Shown: piece after piece, positions 30,056 to 38,136 of the stretch | Layout of the letters: every line of letters starts with the position of its first letter | Numbering within the stretch: position 1 is the first letter of the stretch | From: Gemmatimonadota bacterium | Lineage (GTDB): Bacteria > Gemmatimonadota > Gemmatimonadetes > Gemmatimonadales > Gemmatimonadaceae | Direction: 5' to 3' | Assembly (NCBI GenBank): GCA_020161135.1 | Contig: JAIUOB010000004.1 | Location: 496,001-560,000, forward strand | Length of the DNA stretch: 64,000 nt | Program-made: the position numbers and the translations under genes | The notes under the pieces: model-generated | Told to the model about the DNA's origin: nothing | Database searches by the model: none | What the model saw: the letters and a program-made list of their open reading frames with translations, nothing else

Positions 30056-30778
30056 CTAGCTGCGCGCGATGCGCAGTTCGTCGACGTTCACGTGCGGCGG
30101 CCGCGTCAGTGCCCACAGCACCGCGTCGGCCACGTCCTCGGCGCGCAGCATGTCGGCGCGCTTGGGAAAGCCGGGCGTGTGGTCGGGATCGATGGGATCC
30201 CAGATGGGCGTGTCGGTTGCGGCCGGGGACACGAGGGTGCAGCGCACGCCCGACCCGGTGAGCTCTGCCCGCAGCACCTCGTGCAGCGCCCGCGCACCGA
30301 ACTTGCTGGTGCTGTAGGCGCCGTTGCCGGGGAAGATGTGCCGGTCGGCCACGGAGCCGATGGTGACGATGTGCCCCTGCCCCGCCTCACGCATGCCCGG
30401 CAGCACCGCATGGAGCATGCGGAAGGGCGCGACCAGGTTGGCCTGAAGCGTCTCCTCAAAGGCGCCCGGCGACGTCTCGGCCACGGGTGCCAGCGGAAAG
30501 ACGCCCGCGTTGCCGATGAGGATGTCGGCTCGCCCACCCAGCGCCTGCAGCGCTTCGGGCAGCACGACATCGACCTGCACCGGTGCGGTGAGGTCGCAGG
30601 TGTGCGCGCTGGCGAGCGGGCCCAGCTCGGCGACGACGGTGTCGAGCACCGCTCGCGAACGCGCCAGGAGCGCCACGCGCGCACCGGCCCGCACCAGCGC
30701 CCGTGCGACCGCGAGGCCGATGCCCCGCGAGCCGCCGGTAACCAGCGCCGCACGTCCGGCGAGCGGCGTCGTGTTCAC
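30056..30778 (-). CDS. short-chain dehydrogenase/reductase, possibly sepiapterin-reductase-like
   Basis: A 240-residue SDR with GTG start. Seen: the NAD(P) motif TGGSRGIGLAVARALVRAG (an Arg after the glycine-rich loop favours NADPH), NAGVFPLAPVAE, SVADRHIFPGNGAYSTSKFG with catalytic Tyr and Lys (YxxxK), and the C-terminal region VSPAATDTPIWDP. Substrate is unassigned by sequence alone. It follows folE by 30 bases in the same operon as a 6-pyruvoyltetrahydropterin synthase, so reduction of a pterin side chain is a plausible role (inference). Confidence 0.88.
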   Translation of the reverse strand: MNTTPLAGRAALVTGGSRGIGLAVARALVRAGARVALLARSRAVLDTVVAELGPLASAHTCDLTAPVQVDVVLPEALQALGGRADILIGNAGVFPLAPVAETSPGAFEETLQANLVAPFRMLHAVLPGMREAGQGHIVTIGSVADRHIFPGNGAYSTSKFGARALHEVLRAELTGSGVRCTLVSPAATDTPIWDPIDPDHTPGFPKRADMLRAEDVADAVLWALTRPPHVNVDELRIARS

Positions 30779-30808
30779 GCGCGGAGTGCGGTCACGAGGC
30801 GGTCACCC

Positions 30809-31411
30809 TCACCAGGTCGACGGGCCATGCGCGAGCCGCAGGAACTCGCTGCGCGTCTTGCTGTCCTCGCGGAACGAGCCGCGGAGCGATGACGTGATCG
30901 TGCGCGAGCTTTGCTTCTCGACACCGCGCATCATCATGCACAGATGCACCGCGTCGATGACGACGCCGACGCCCTTGGGACGCAGCACCTCCTCGATGGC
31001 ATCGGCGATCTGTTCGCCGAGCCGCTCCTGCACCTGCAGGCGTCGCGCGAACACCTCGACGACACGCGGCAGCTTGGACAGCCCGACGATGCGGCCATCC
31101 GGGATGTAGGCCACGTGCACCTTGCCGAAGAAAGGCAGCATGTGATGCTCGCACATCGAATACATCTCGATGTCGCGCACCATGACCATGTTCTCGTGAT
31201 GCTCCTCGAAGAGGGCATCGCCGATGACTTCGTGCGGGTCGAGCTCATAGCCGCGCGTGAGCCACGCCATGGCCTTCGCCACGCGCTGCGGCGTCTTGAC
31301 CAGCCCCTCGCGCGCCGGATCCTCGCCCAGCAGGGCGAGTTGCCGGCGCACCATCTCCTCGTACTCCTGCAGTCGCTCGTCGTCGACGACGATATCGTCC
31401 GGCTCGGTCAT
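30809..31411 (-). CDS. folE: GTP cyclohydrolase I
   Basis: FolE converts GTP to 7,8-dihydroneopterin triphosphate. The 200-residue product has the family landmarks: [56 protein letters not shown] with the Cys and His zinc ligands, [20 protein letters not shown], and [20 protein letters not shown] with the second Cys. Start ATG 31411 ([11 protein letters not shown]) is preceded by AGGTG; longer in-frame starts add no conserved sequence. It is 37 bases downstream of the PTPS gene and 30 bases upstream of the SDR gene. Confidence 0.97.
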   Translation of the reverse strand: MTEPDDIVVDDERLQEYEEMVRRQLALLGEDPAREGLVKTPQRVAKAMAWLTRGYELDPHEVIGDALFEEHHENMVMVRDIEMYSMCEHHMLPFFGKVHVAYIPDGRIVGLSKLPRVVEVFARRLQVQERLGEQIADAIEEVLRPKGVGVVIDAVHLCMMMRGVEKQSSRTITSSLRGSFREDSKTRSEFLRLAHGPSTW

Positions 31412-31448
31412 CACCTGGCTCGCTCGCGTTCGGACAGCACGGATCACG

Positions 31449-31862
31449 TCACGCCCCCTCATAGTCGGCAAAGTTGTGCTCCGTTTCCCAAAGCCGCAGC
31501 CGGACGAGCCGGGCGGGGGCGATGACAGGCTCGAGCACCCGCCACATGGCCACCACGACGTTCTCCGTGGTCGGGTTGACGCCCTGCATGTAGGGCACGT
31601 CGATATTGAAGTTGCGGTGGTCGGTGACCGCCAGCACCTCGCGTTCGACGATGTCCCGGAGCAGCCCCAGGTCGATCACATATCCGGTGTCGTCGCTGAC
31701 CGGTCCGCGCACCGACACGTCGAGCGTGTAGTTGTGACCGTGCCAGTTGGGATTGTTGCACTTGCCGAAGAGCCGGGTGTTCTCGGCATCGGAGAGCGCC
31801 GGATTGTGGACGCGATGCGCTGCATTGAAGCGGAGGCGCCGCGTCACCGTGACGATGGGCAT
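31449..31862 (-). CDS. queD: 6-pyruvoyltetrahydropterin synthase-type protein (PTPS/QueD family)
   Basis: The 137-residue enzyme works on dihydroneopterin triphosphate, the FolE product. Zinc ligands are visible: His in FNAAHRV and the HGHNY pair; the catalytic Cys is in [15 protein letters not shown]. The wording of this motif, and [21 protein letters not shown], agree better with authentic PTPS of the tetrahydrobiopterin pathway than with E. coli QueD (shorter C...GHS type). Eukaryotic PTPS has KCNNPNGHGHNYKV and DHKNLDMDVPYF. A queuosine (QueD) role is the alternative. The gene lies downstream of a 270-nt structured leader and heads the operon with folE and the SDR gene. No Shine-Dalgarno sequence is evident at 31862. 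Confidence 0.93.
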   Translation of the reverse strand: MPIVTVTRRLRFNAAHRVHNPALSDAENTRLFGKCNNPNWHGHNYTLDVSVRGPVSDDTGYVIDLGLLRDIVEREVLAVTDHRNFNIDVPYMQGVNPTTENVVVAMWRVLEPVIAPARLVRLRLWETEHNFADYEGA

Positions 31863-31897
31863 GCCGGTTCAACCGGGACAAAGGGGGAGAGGTTCCC

Positions 31898-31917
31898 TCC
31901 CCATGGATCCATGGGGA
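31898..31917. repeat. perfect 20-bp palindrome in the PTPS leader
   Basis: tccccatggatccatgggga reads identically on both strands. It lies 36 bases upstream of the PTPS start and directly after the T-rich end of the hairpin at 31917-31952. It may be an operator or a second RNA hairpin. Confidence 0.85.
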
Positions 31918-31952
31918 AAGCAAAGGCTCCGCACGGGTACCCGCGCGGAGCC
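31917..31952 (-). terminator. terminator or attenuator hairpin in the PTPS leader
   Basis: On the minus strand a 28-base inverted repeat (31952-31925; outer arms GGCTCCGC and GCGGAGCC, inner CGGGTACCCG with one G-U pair) is followed by TTTGCTTT. It sits about 180-215 nt after the predicted transcript start and 55 nt before the PTPS start codon, so it would stop transcription before the operon unless overcome. Confidence 0.6.
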
Positions 31953-32132
31953 TCTGCGAAAATACGGGAACGAAGAGGGGTTCCTGAAGCCCAAGAGAAA
32001 GGATGAGACCCTCACCGCGCTACCGCCTTCCCCGCACTGGGGCGTGACGTTCACACCGTATGTCGAGCCCCTTCTAAGGACTTATCGGCTCAAGAAGCGA
32101 GTCTCTCCGCCCCGCACAGCTGTCCTGTAACG
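31953..32132 (-). ncRNA. structured leader or small RNA upstream of the PTPS operon
   Basis: From the promoter at 32139-32167 a transcript would begin near 32132. It has an outer stem (32108-32101 GGAGAGAC with 32010-32001 GGUCUCAUCC). Inside this, CUUCU (32097-32093) pairs with AGAAG (32075-32071) while GAGCC (32091-32087) pairs with GGCUC (32069-32065): a possible H-type pseudoknot. A hairpin GGGGC/GCCCC follows. I recognised no known riboswitch, 6S, SRP, tmRNA or RNase P sequence. It could be a riboswitch/attenuator controlling the pterin genes or an independent roughly 215-nt RNA. There is no credible protein in either strand of 31863-32206. Confidence 0.45.
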
Positions 32133-32138
32133 ACGCCT

Positions 32139-32167
32139 AAGCTAGGGTGCGGTCACAGAGGGCGCAA
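32139..32167 (-). promoter_or_regulatory. promoter of the PTPS leader/small RNA
   Basis: Minus strand TTGCGC (32167-32162), 17-base spacer, TAGCTT (32144-32139). This is one of the best -35/-10 pairs in the window. It is divergent from the promoter of the 55-residue protein at 32195. Confidence 0.65.
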
Positions 32168-32194
32168 TGCGGTGTGTGCCGCCGCGCACCCGAT

Positions 32195-32200
32195 TAGATT
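32195..32200 (+). promoter_or_regulatory. -10 element of the 55-residue membrane protein gene (leaderless)
   Basis: TAGATT followed by GTGCGC and the ATG at 32207, i.e. six bases, exactly as at ligA. Confidence 0.55.
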
Positions 32201-32206
32201 GTGCGC

Positions 32207-32374
32207 ATGGATTTGCCACTCATCGCGGGTGTCGTGATGCTGATCGTGTGGGGCGCGCTCACCGTCGCCACCGACGCGGCAGGTTGGGTGCACCTGCTGC
32301 TGACGGCCGGTGTGTTCCTCATCATCTGGCGTGTCGTCGTGCGTGACACGCCCGACGGCCCGCCGTCGCGCTGA
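32207..32374 (+). CDS. small membrane protein, DUF5670/Lmo0937-like
   Basis: A 55-codon gene with ATG six bases after a -10 hexamer. The product has two hydrophobic stretches, LIAGVVMLIVWGALTVA and WVHLLLTAGVFLIIW, joined by TDAAG and ending in charged RVVVRDTPDGPPSR. This two-helix layout with a G-W-x-H-L-L motif between the helices is that of the Lmo0937/DUF5670 family of tiny membrane proteins. Function unknown. Its size means it is easily missed by gene finders. Confidence 0.75.
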   Translation: MDLPLIAGVVMLIVWGALTVATDAAGWVHLLLTAGVFLIIWRVVVRDTPDGPPSR

Positions 32375-32420
32375 ACGCGCGCGGCCACGGCGCACGACCC
32401 CGTCGCGCGTCGCGTCGGCC

Positions 32421-33398
32421 TCAGATCTCCCAGTTCGACAGCACCATCCCCTCGGACGGACGCACTTCACTCCATCCGTGGACGCTCATGCGGAGATCGG
32501 TCCAGCGCACCCGCCCGCCCAGCGCGACGATCGTCCGATAGGCCTCTGGATAGTCGCCCTGCAGGCGAATCGCGAGCCGCCGTGTGCCGGCGCGCCGAGC
32601 ATAGTCGATGAGTGCGCCGACCAGCCGCGGCAACTCGGCACTCCGTGACAGCACGAGCTTGAGCACACGCAGCTCGTCGCGGGTGCGTCCTTCCACCAGC
32701 GGCGCGGTGTGGCACAGGGCAAAGCCCGTTGGCGCCTGCGGATCGCCCAGCAGCAGCGTGTCGCCCAGTCCGAACTGCTCGGTGAGCACGATCTCGCGGG
32801 TGAAGTCGTAGCCCGGCAGCAGCGACTCGGTGAGCACCCGGCATGCTTCCACGCACGACGTGCGATCCGACGCCGGAAGCTGTGACAGCAGCCGCGCCGG
32901 TCGTTCACCGAGGCGCGCATCGAGCGTGAGCGTGACGGTGAGAAACGCCGGCACGAAGCCGAGGTTGGAGTAGAAGCCGATGTTCTCCATCGTGCGCGGC
33001 ATCGTCTCGAGGCCGATGACCCGCGCCTGCTGCGTGCGCAACCACCGCAGTCCGGACTGCACGATGGTCTTGCCGAGCCCGACCCCCTGGTGGTCGGGAC
33101 GCACGCAGAGCGGGCCCATCCACCCTTCACGGCCGGCGAGGTGCACCATGTTGAACGCCGCGATCCGTCCCCGATCATCGCGCCAGAGCAGCGCGCCGTC
33201 GCCCGCGTCGGCGATCGCGTATTGCCAGATGGCCGGGTTGAGCGGCGGCACCCGCACGCCCACCAGCCCGTCCTTGCGATAGCGCTCGGTGAACGCCTCG
33301 GCGAACACCTCGTTGAGCTGCGGGATGTCCGCATCGACGGCGGTGATGGGCCCTTCGACCGGGCGCGGCGCGCGTGCAGGGCGTGTCGTGACCGCCAC
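32421..33398 (-). CDS. GNAT-family N-acetyltransferase, probably two-domain
   Basis: A 325-residue protein from GTG 33398. Residues about 20-160 form a GNAT domain with the acetyl-CoA loop MGPLCVRPDHQGVGLGKTIV and NIGFYSNLGFVPAF. A second, weaker domain of similar size follows (DTLLLGDPQAPTGFALCHTA, LPRLVGALIDYARRAGTRRL, YRTIVALGGRVRW), so a tandem GNAT arrangement is likely. Substrate unknown. It starts three bases after the sbcC stop and is the last gene of the sbcD-sbcC operon. Confidence 0.85.
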   Translation of the reverse strand: MAVTTRPARAPRPVEGPITAVDADIPQLNEVFAEAFTERYRKDGLVGVRVPPLNPAIWQYAIADAGDGALLWRDDRGRIAAFNMVHLAGREGWMGPLCVRPDHQGVGLGKTIVQSGLRWLRTQQARVIGLETMPRTMENIGFYSNLGFVPAFLTVTLTLDARLGERPARLLSQLPASDRTSCVEACRVLTESLLPGYDFTREIVLTEQFGLGDTLLLGDPQAPTGFALCHTAPLVEGRTRDELRVLKLVLSRSAELPRLVGALIDYARRAGTRRLAIRLQGDYPEAYRTIVALGGRVRWTDLRMSVHGWSEVRPSEGMVLSNWEI

Positions 33399-33401
33399 CC
33401 G

Positions 33402-35822
33402 TCAGCCCTCGCCCGCGATGGCGTCGGCATCGACGACCACGCTGCGCCCGAGCGCGTCGTCGTAGCGCACCTGGACAAGACGGTCGAGCCCTTCGCGCAC
33501 CTGGTCGATGTGCGTGATCACGATGACCTGCTCGAATCGATCATGCAGCCTCCGCAGCAGCTCCACGACACTCGCGCGCCGTCCTTCGTCGAGCGAGCCG
33601 AACACCTCGTCGAGCACGAGCAACGAGAACGCCTGACCGGCACGCTCGGCAATCATCTGCGAAATGGCAAGACGGAGCACGAGGTTGCACAGGTCCTCCT
33701 CACCGCCCGAGATGACCGGCTTGGCGACCCCGTCGTCGAGGATCGACATGCGGTAGTCGTCGTCGAACGTTACCTCCGCGTACCGCCCGTCCGTGAGTTC
33801 GTCGAGGAATCCGCCGGCCAGCTCCGCCAGCTCAGGGCGTAGCTGCAGGGTCAGGTCGGTCCTGAACTCCCCCAGCGCCCGATCGAGCTCGTCGTGCAGA
33901 CGCCGTTCCGCGTCGACGCCATCGAGGAGGGCCTGCCGTCGCGCGCGCTCGTCGACCGCCTCGCGGGCGGCGTGCTCGTGCTGCCGCGCGGCGGCCGCGT
34001 CGGCCAGGGCGGTCACCCGCTCCAGCTCGGCGTCGCGCAGGGCCCGCAGCGCCGCGTCTTCCTCCGCCTGGGCACGCGCGGCGATGTCCTCCTGTCCGGC
34101 GAGCGGCGCACGCTGCGCCGCGAGCGACTCCCGGCGCGCGACCGCGCTCGCGAGACGCGCGGCGGCGTCCTCCCATTCCGCGCGCAGGGCGTCGTGCCGC
34201 TGTGCCACGACATCGAGGCGCGCCACCTGCGTGGCCACCTCCTGCAGCGCGGCCACGGCGCGCCGCGCCTCGGCGTGGCGGCCGGCATCGTACCCCGCCG
34301 GCAAGGCGGCAAGCTCGGCGTCGGCGTCGCGCGCCACGGCGTCGAGCCGGGCGAGGTCCGCATCGAGACGCTGCGATTCCTCCACCGCAGCCTGCACCTT
34401 TTGCAGGCGACGCTCCCCCTGCGCGAGCTCCTGCTGTGCGAGACGTCGCGCCTCACTCGCGGCGCGCACCGGGTCGGGCTCCTCGGCAAGCTGCTCGGCG
34501 CGCTGACGGAAGTAGTTGCCGTCCAGCCGGAGCGTTTCGAGTTGCTCCCGCACCGACTCGAGTACCTCGGCGTGTCGCGCGCCAAGCGGACGACCGCAGG
34601 TCGGGCACGGCGAGTCCGCGCCCACCGATTCGAGCCGCTCACGCTGCTCGGTGAGTTCGGTGTACTGCGCCCGCAGCGTCTGCAGCCGCGTCTCGACTTC
34701 CTGCTTGTCGCGCGCCCACGCCGTGCGCTGTGCGTCGAGGGCGTGGTCGGCGTCGACGGCGGCGGCGCGCAGGCGGAGTACCGCCGCCTGCTGCTCCGGC
34801 AGCAGCGCGTGCGCCGGTGCGAGCTGCGTGCGACGCGCCTCGAGTGCGGCACGCTGTGTGGCGGTCTGCTGCTGCCGCTCCACGAGTCGTGCGCGGGCGC
34901 CCTCGGCGCTGGCCAGCGCGTCAAGGGCGGCGAGTTGCGCGCGCGCCTCAGGGAGCGCCGCCAACTGCGCCTGCAGCGGCGCGCGTGTTGTAGCGGCCGC
35001 TCGGGCGGCCTCGAGCTCACGCGCGGCGCGGTCGACATCGCGGGCCAGCATGTCCGCGTCGCGCGTGGCGCCCTGCCACTCGGTCTCCAGGGCCCGGGCG
35101 GCGTCGCGACGCGCCTGTGCCTCGCGCCAGCGTGGGCGTCCTGCCTCGACCGCGGCCGTGGCCGTGGTGAGGGCCGCCGAAGCCGCGTCAGCCCGCGCGG
35201 CCGCCACGGCCACACGCTCGGTGGCGTCGTGCAGCGCACGCGTGAGCAGGTCGGCATCACCCAACCCCTGCCGCAGTCCATGCGCCTCGGCCGCGAGCAG
35301 TTTGCGACGCTCCCGGGCCGCCTCCTGCGCGGTCGTGAGGCGGTCGTAGCCCAGCACGCGCGAGAGGAAGCGCGCGCGGTCGGCGGGCGCCATCGCCGCC
35401 ATCACGTCGAGTTCCTTCTGCCCCGTGAAGTAGGTGTGAAAGAACTCCGTGCGCGTCATGCCGAGCCGTCGCTGCAGGAGCTCGGTGACCCCCGTGAGCG
35501 TGCTCGCGATGGGCGTGTCGCCACCGTCGAGATAGCACTCGGCCGACGTGAGCGTGCGCTGCACGAGATAGCGGTGGCCGGCGAGCTCGAACTCCAGCTC
35601 GACGCGCACCGGGGCCTTCGGGGTGGCCGCGCGCGTGGAGCGAATGCTGTCGCGCGTGCCGCGCGCGGCGGGGTTGCCGTACAGCGCCCAGGCAATGGCC
35701 TCGAGCAACGTGGACTTGCCGGCCCCGTTGGGCCCGATGATGCCGGTGAGTCCCGTCGAGAAGCTGAGGCGCGTGTCGACGTGCTGCCGGAAGTTCTGGA
35801 GGCGCAGGGCGTACAGGCGCAT
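33402..35822 (-). CDS. sbcC: SbcC/Rad50-type exonuclease ATPase subunit
   Basis: An 806-residue SMC-like ATPase that with SbcD degrades DNA ends, hairpins and protein-blocked ends. Seen: LQNFRQHVDTRLSFSTGLTG, Walker A GPNGAGKSTLLEAIAWALYG, a Q-loop region with TEFFHTYFTGQKELDV, two long alanine-, glutamate- and arginine-rich coiled-coil arms, the zinc hook CPTCGRPL near the middle, the signature VISGGEEDLCNLVLRLAISQ and Walker B LLVLDEVFGSLDEGRR. The length is at the short end of the Rad50 range. It starts three bases after the sbcD stop. Confidence 0.95.
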   Translation of the reverse strand: MRLYALRLQNFRQHVDTRLSFSTGLTGIIGPNGAGKSTLLEAIAWALYGNPAARGTRDSIRSTRAATPKAPVRVELEFELAGHRYLVQRTLTSAECYLDGGDTPIASTLTGVTELLQRRLGMTRTEFFHTYFTGQKELDVMAAMAPADRARFLSRVLGYDRLTTAQEAARERRKLLAAEAHGLRQGLGDADLLTRALHDATERVAVAAARADAASAALTTATAAVEAGRPRWREAQARRDAARALETEWQGATRDADMLARDVDRAARELEAARAAATTRAPLQAQLAALPEARAQLAALDALASAEGARARLVERQQQTATQRAALEARRTQLAPAHALLPEQQAAVLRLRAAAVDADHALDAQRTAWARDKQEVETRLQTLRAQYTELTEQRERLESVGADSPCPTCGRPLGARHAEVLESVREQLETLRLDGNYFRQRAEQLAEEPDPVRAASEARRLAQQELAQGERRLQKVQAAVEESQRLDADLARLDAVARDADAELAALPAGYDAGRHAEARRAVAALQEVATQVARLDVVAQRHDALRAEWEDAAARLASAVARRESLAAQRAPLAGQEDIAARAQAEEDAALRALRDAELERVTALADAAAARQHEHAAREAVDERARRQALLDGVDAERRLHDELDRALGEFRTDLTLQLRPELAELAGGFLDELTDGRYAEVTFDDDYRMSILDDGVAKPVISGGEEDLCNLVLRLAISQMIAERAGQAFSLLVLDEVFGSLDEGRRASVVELLRRLHDRFEQVIVITHIDQVREGLDRLVQVRYDDALGRSVVVDADAIAGEG

Positions 35823-35825
35823 GCG

Positions 35826-37016
35826 TCAGTGCTCGAGCACGGGCATGGCCGCCGCGGCCGCGTCCTCGGCGTCCTGCAGCAACTGCAGGCCACGCGCGAG
35901 GAACGCGCTGCGATCGACACCACCGGCCAGCGCGCAGTCGCGCAGGTGGTCGGTCAGCATCATGGCCAACGTGCGTCGTGGCAGCGTGCCATCGGGCGCC
36001 GTGCGCGTCCGCGCGGCCGGGCGCCGCGCATCGAGGTGGAAGTGCACAGTGCGTGCGCGGTACTCGCGCTGCGCGGCCACGTCGAGGTCGCGAATGAGCG
36101 CCCGCGGCGCGTTGTGCACCACGAGGCGCACGATGCGGTCATTGATGCCCCCCGGTGCCGTGGCCACGCGCTGCGCGATGGCGGCGTCGAGCTGCTGCGG
36201 TGACAGTCCGTCGGCGTCGAGGGCGGGCAGGTCGAGGAGCGGCCGCGACGTGGTCACGGCGTGAAAGCGGTGCGTTCCTGTCGCGCAGTCGTGCTCCACG
36301 AAGCCCTTGCCGGGCACACGCTGCTCACGTTCCTCGTGGAGCTCGCCCCACGGGTTGCTGCTCGTGTAGTCGATGGAGCCGCTGTACCACGCGCGCGGTG
36401 CCACTTCGCGATGCACGTGATAGTGACCCAGCGCGATGTAACTCCACTGGTCGGCGTGCAGCGCCTCGACGGGAATCTCGACGGTGGCACGGTCGGTGGC
36501 GGCGGCGTGTGGCGGCAGCATGCCGGCCACCTCGCCGTGCAGCAGCAGCACGCGGTGGGTGGCCGCACGCGGGGGCACGAGCGGCGGCCGCTCGAGCCCC
36601 GGGACGTCGGGCACGGCCAGCACCACGGCGTCGTGTGCGGGCACCTCGAAGACTTCTGCGCGCGTATCTGCCACCAGCACGCCCAGCTCGCGGAAGAGCT
36701 GCAGGATACAGCGCGTTTCGGCCGTGCGCGGCGCGTCGTGATTGCCGGCCACCATGATGATGGTGGTGTCGGGCAACTGCTCGCGCAGTCGGCCGATGGC
36801 GCGGAACGCCTCGAGGATCGCCGTGTTCGACGGGCGCACGGTGTGGAACACGTCGCCGGCCACGACGATGAGATCGGGCGCGCAGGCGATGACCTGGTCG
36901 ATCGCGCGGTGCAGCGTGGCCGTGACGTCGGCCTCACGCTGGTTGATGCCACTCGGCGTCAGGCGCTGGTACTGGCGGAAGCCGAGGTGCAGGTCGGCGA
37001 GATGGACGACGCGCAT
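35826..37016 (-). CDS. sbcD: SbcD/Mre11-type exonuclease nuclease subunit
   Basis: The 396-residue metallophosphoesterase is the nuclease partner of SbcC. Metal-binding motifs are present: HLADLHLGFRQYQR, VVAGDVFHTVRPSN, MVAGNHDAPR, LLHGEVAGMLPPHA and GHYHVHREVAPRAW with YSGSIDYTSSNPWGE. The C-terminal 120 residues (capping domain) follow. It directly precedes sbcC in one operon and its own start lies six bases after the -10 hexamer TAGCTT, so its mRNA is probably leaderless. Confidence 0.95.
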   Translation of the reverse strand: MRVVHLADLHLGFRQYQRLTPSGINQREADVTATLHRAIDQVIACAPDLIVVAGDVFHTVRPSNTAILEAFRAIGRLREQLPDTTIIMVAGNHDAPRTAETRCILQLFRELGVLVADTRAEVFEVPAHDAVVLAVPDVPGLERPPLVPPRAATHRVLLLHGEVAGMLPPHAAATDRATVEIPVEALHADQWSYIALGHYHVHREVAPRAWYSGSIDYTSSNPWGELHEEREQRVPGKGFVEHDCATGTHRFHAVTTSRPLLDLPALDADGLSPQQLDAAIAQRVATAPGGINDRIVRLVVHNAPRALIRDLDVAAQREYRARTVHFHLDARRPAARTRTAPDGTLPRRTLAMMLTDHLRDCALAGGVDRSAFLARGLQLLQDAEDAAAAAMPVLEH

Positions 37017-37022
37017 CGCCCC

Positions 37023-37028
37023 AAGCTA
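37023..37028 (-). promoter_or_regulatory. -10 element of sbcD (leaderless)
   Basis: Minus-strand TAGCTT followed by GGGGCG and the ATG at 37016: six bases. Confidence 0.55.
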
Positions 37029-37066
37029 GCGGGGCACGCGGGCGTCCGGTGTCTCCGGCGGCGCGG

Positions 37067-38041
37067 TCACCGGACGGTGATCCGGTGACGCAGGCGCAGG
37101 GCGAGCACGAGGGGCGGTGCCGTGGAGGCGGCGCTCGCGACGACCTCGGACTGCGCATCCACGAGGGTCGCGGCCGCGATGATCCATGCGCGCTGCCGAT
37201 CGACGGTGAGGGTGCCGCGAATGGTGCCGGCGGTGATGACGCGCGTACCGACCGGGAGGTCGCGCAGGGCGCCGTCGCGCCGCAGCTCGCCCTCGAGGGA
37301 GATCCAGGCGATGCGCCCCCGCTGGGTGAGCGAGTCGAGCCGAAGGCGCGCCTGCACGACGCCATCGGCATGGTATCCCGTGAGCGGGAGCGCCGGCAGC
37401 GGCATTTCCCGTCGCCATCGCATGCCCACGCGCACGGGGCCGGCGGGGAGCAATCCCGGGACAGCCGCCAGCGACGCCTCCAGCTCCATCGCGCCCGGCG
37501 GCGGGTCGGCCGTGCGCATGGCGCCATCGGTCGTGACGTGCACGCGCACCTGACGGCCGTCCGCCGGCATGGGGACCGCCTGGAATCGCACCGCGTCACC
37601 GGCCGCGCCCGACCACATGCTGATCGAGTCGGTGGTGGCCAACAGGGTGGTGCCTGCACCGTCGGTGTGCTCGACCAACGAGTGCGCCCACAGCCGCACA
37701 TGGGTGCGCCGCACCGGGCCGAGCGCCGCCCGGGGGCCGTACAGCGGCTCGCCACGCTCGGCGGCGTTCGCCGAGGGGACCGGGCCGCGGCGGCTGTGCA
37801 TTTCGAGCTCCTGCTCGACCATCAGCCGGAGCGTGTCGCCCACGACGGGGCGCACCTCGAGACGCACGACGTCGCCGGAGACGCCCGGCAGGTCGGGCCG
37901 TTGCGGCTGCCGGCTCGACAGCGCCGCGGCGTCGGCCGGCGCGGCGCTCACCACCGCCACGGCGAGCAACAGCACCGACGGTGCGCGGCGCGCGAGGCGC
38001 CGGGTGCGGCGGCCTGGGCAGGGACGGGGAACGTGCGTCAT
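37067..38041 (-). CDS. exported protein of unknown function
   Basis: A 324-residue protein with a typical Sec signal (RRAPSVLLLAVAVVSAAPADAAA) after ATG 38041. The mature part is beta-rich without cysteine clusters or membrane helices (VVRLEVRPVVGDTLRLMVEQE, TRVITAGTIRGTLTVDRQ). I do not recognise a family. It is divergent from a lipoprotein gene (starts 95 bases apart) and follows sbcD in position but not in the same operon. Confidence 0.75.
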   Translation of the reverse strand: MTHVPRPCPGRRTRRLARRAPSVLLLAVAVVSAAPADAAALSSRQPQRPDLPGVSGDVVRLEVRPVVGDTLRLMVEQELEMHSRRGPVPSANAAERGEPLYGPRAALGPVRRTHVRLWAHSLVEHTDGAGTTLLATTDSISMWSGAAGDAVRFQAVPMPADGRQVRVHVTTDGAMRTADPPPGAMELEASLAAVPGLLPAGPVRVGMRWRREMPLPALPLTGYHADGVVQARLRLDSLTQRGRIAWISLEGELRRDGALRDLPVGTRVITAGTIRGTLTVDRQRAWIIAAATLVDAQSEVVASAASTAPPLVLALRLRHRITVR

Positions 38042-38136
38042 GGCGTGCGGGATGCTGTCGTTTACCCCCCGGCTCCCGCAATGCTCCGGTTCGCCGAGAG
38101 TGGACTTCCGGGCAGTGGAGGACGAAACTCCCCGAC

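Noticed and set aside
31747..32130. A plus-strand frame of 127 codons between the PTPS gene and 32.1 kb
   Set aside because: It overlaps the PTPS 5' end antiparallel, has no ribosome binding site, and its region is better explained as the leader RNA of the minus-strand operon.
31953..32132. 6S RNA or SRP RNA for the structured RNA upstream of the PTPS gene
   Set aside because: A GAGCCGAUA stretch resembles part of 6S RNA and the length would fit, but the outer stem encloses only about 108 nt and the central bubble is not there. The SRP tetraloop sequence is also absent.
37023..37062. A -35 element for the sbcD promoter
   Set aside because: At 17 or 18 bases upstream of the TAGCTT no TTGNNN hexamer is present, so only the -10 is claimed.
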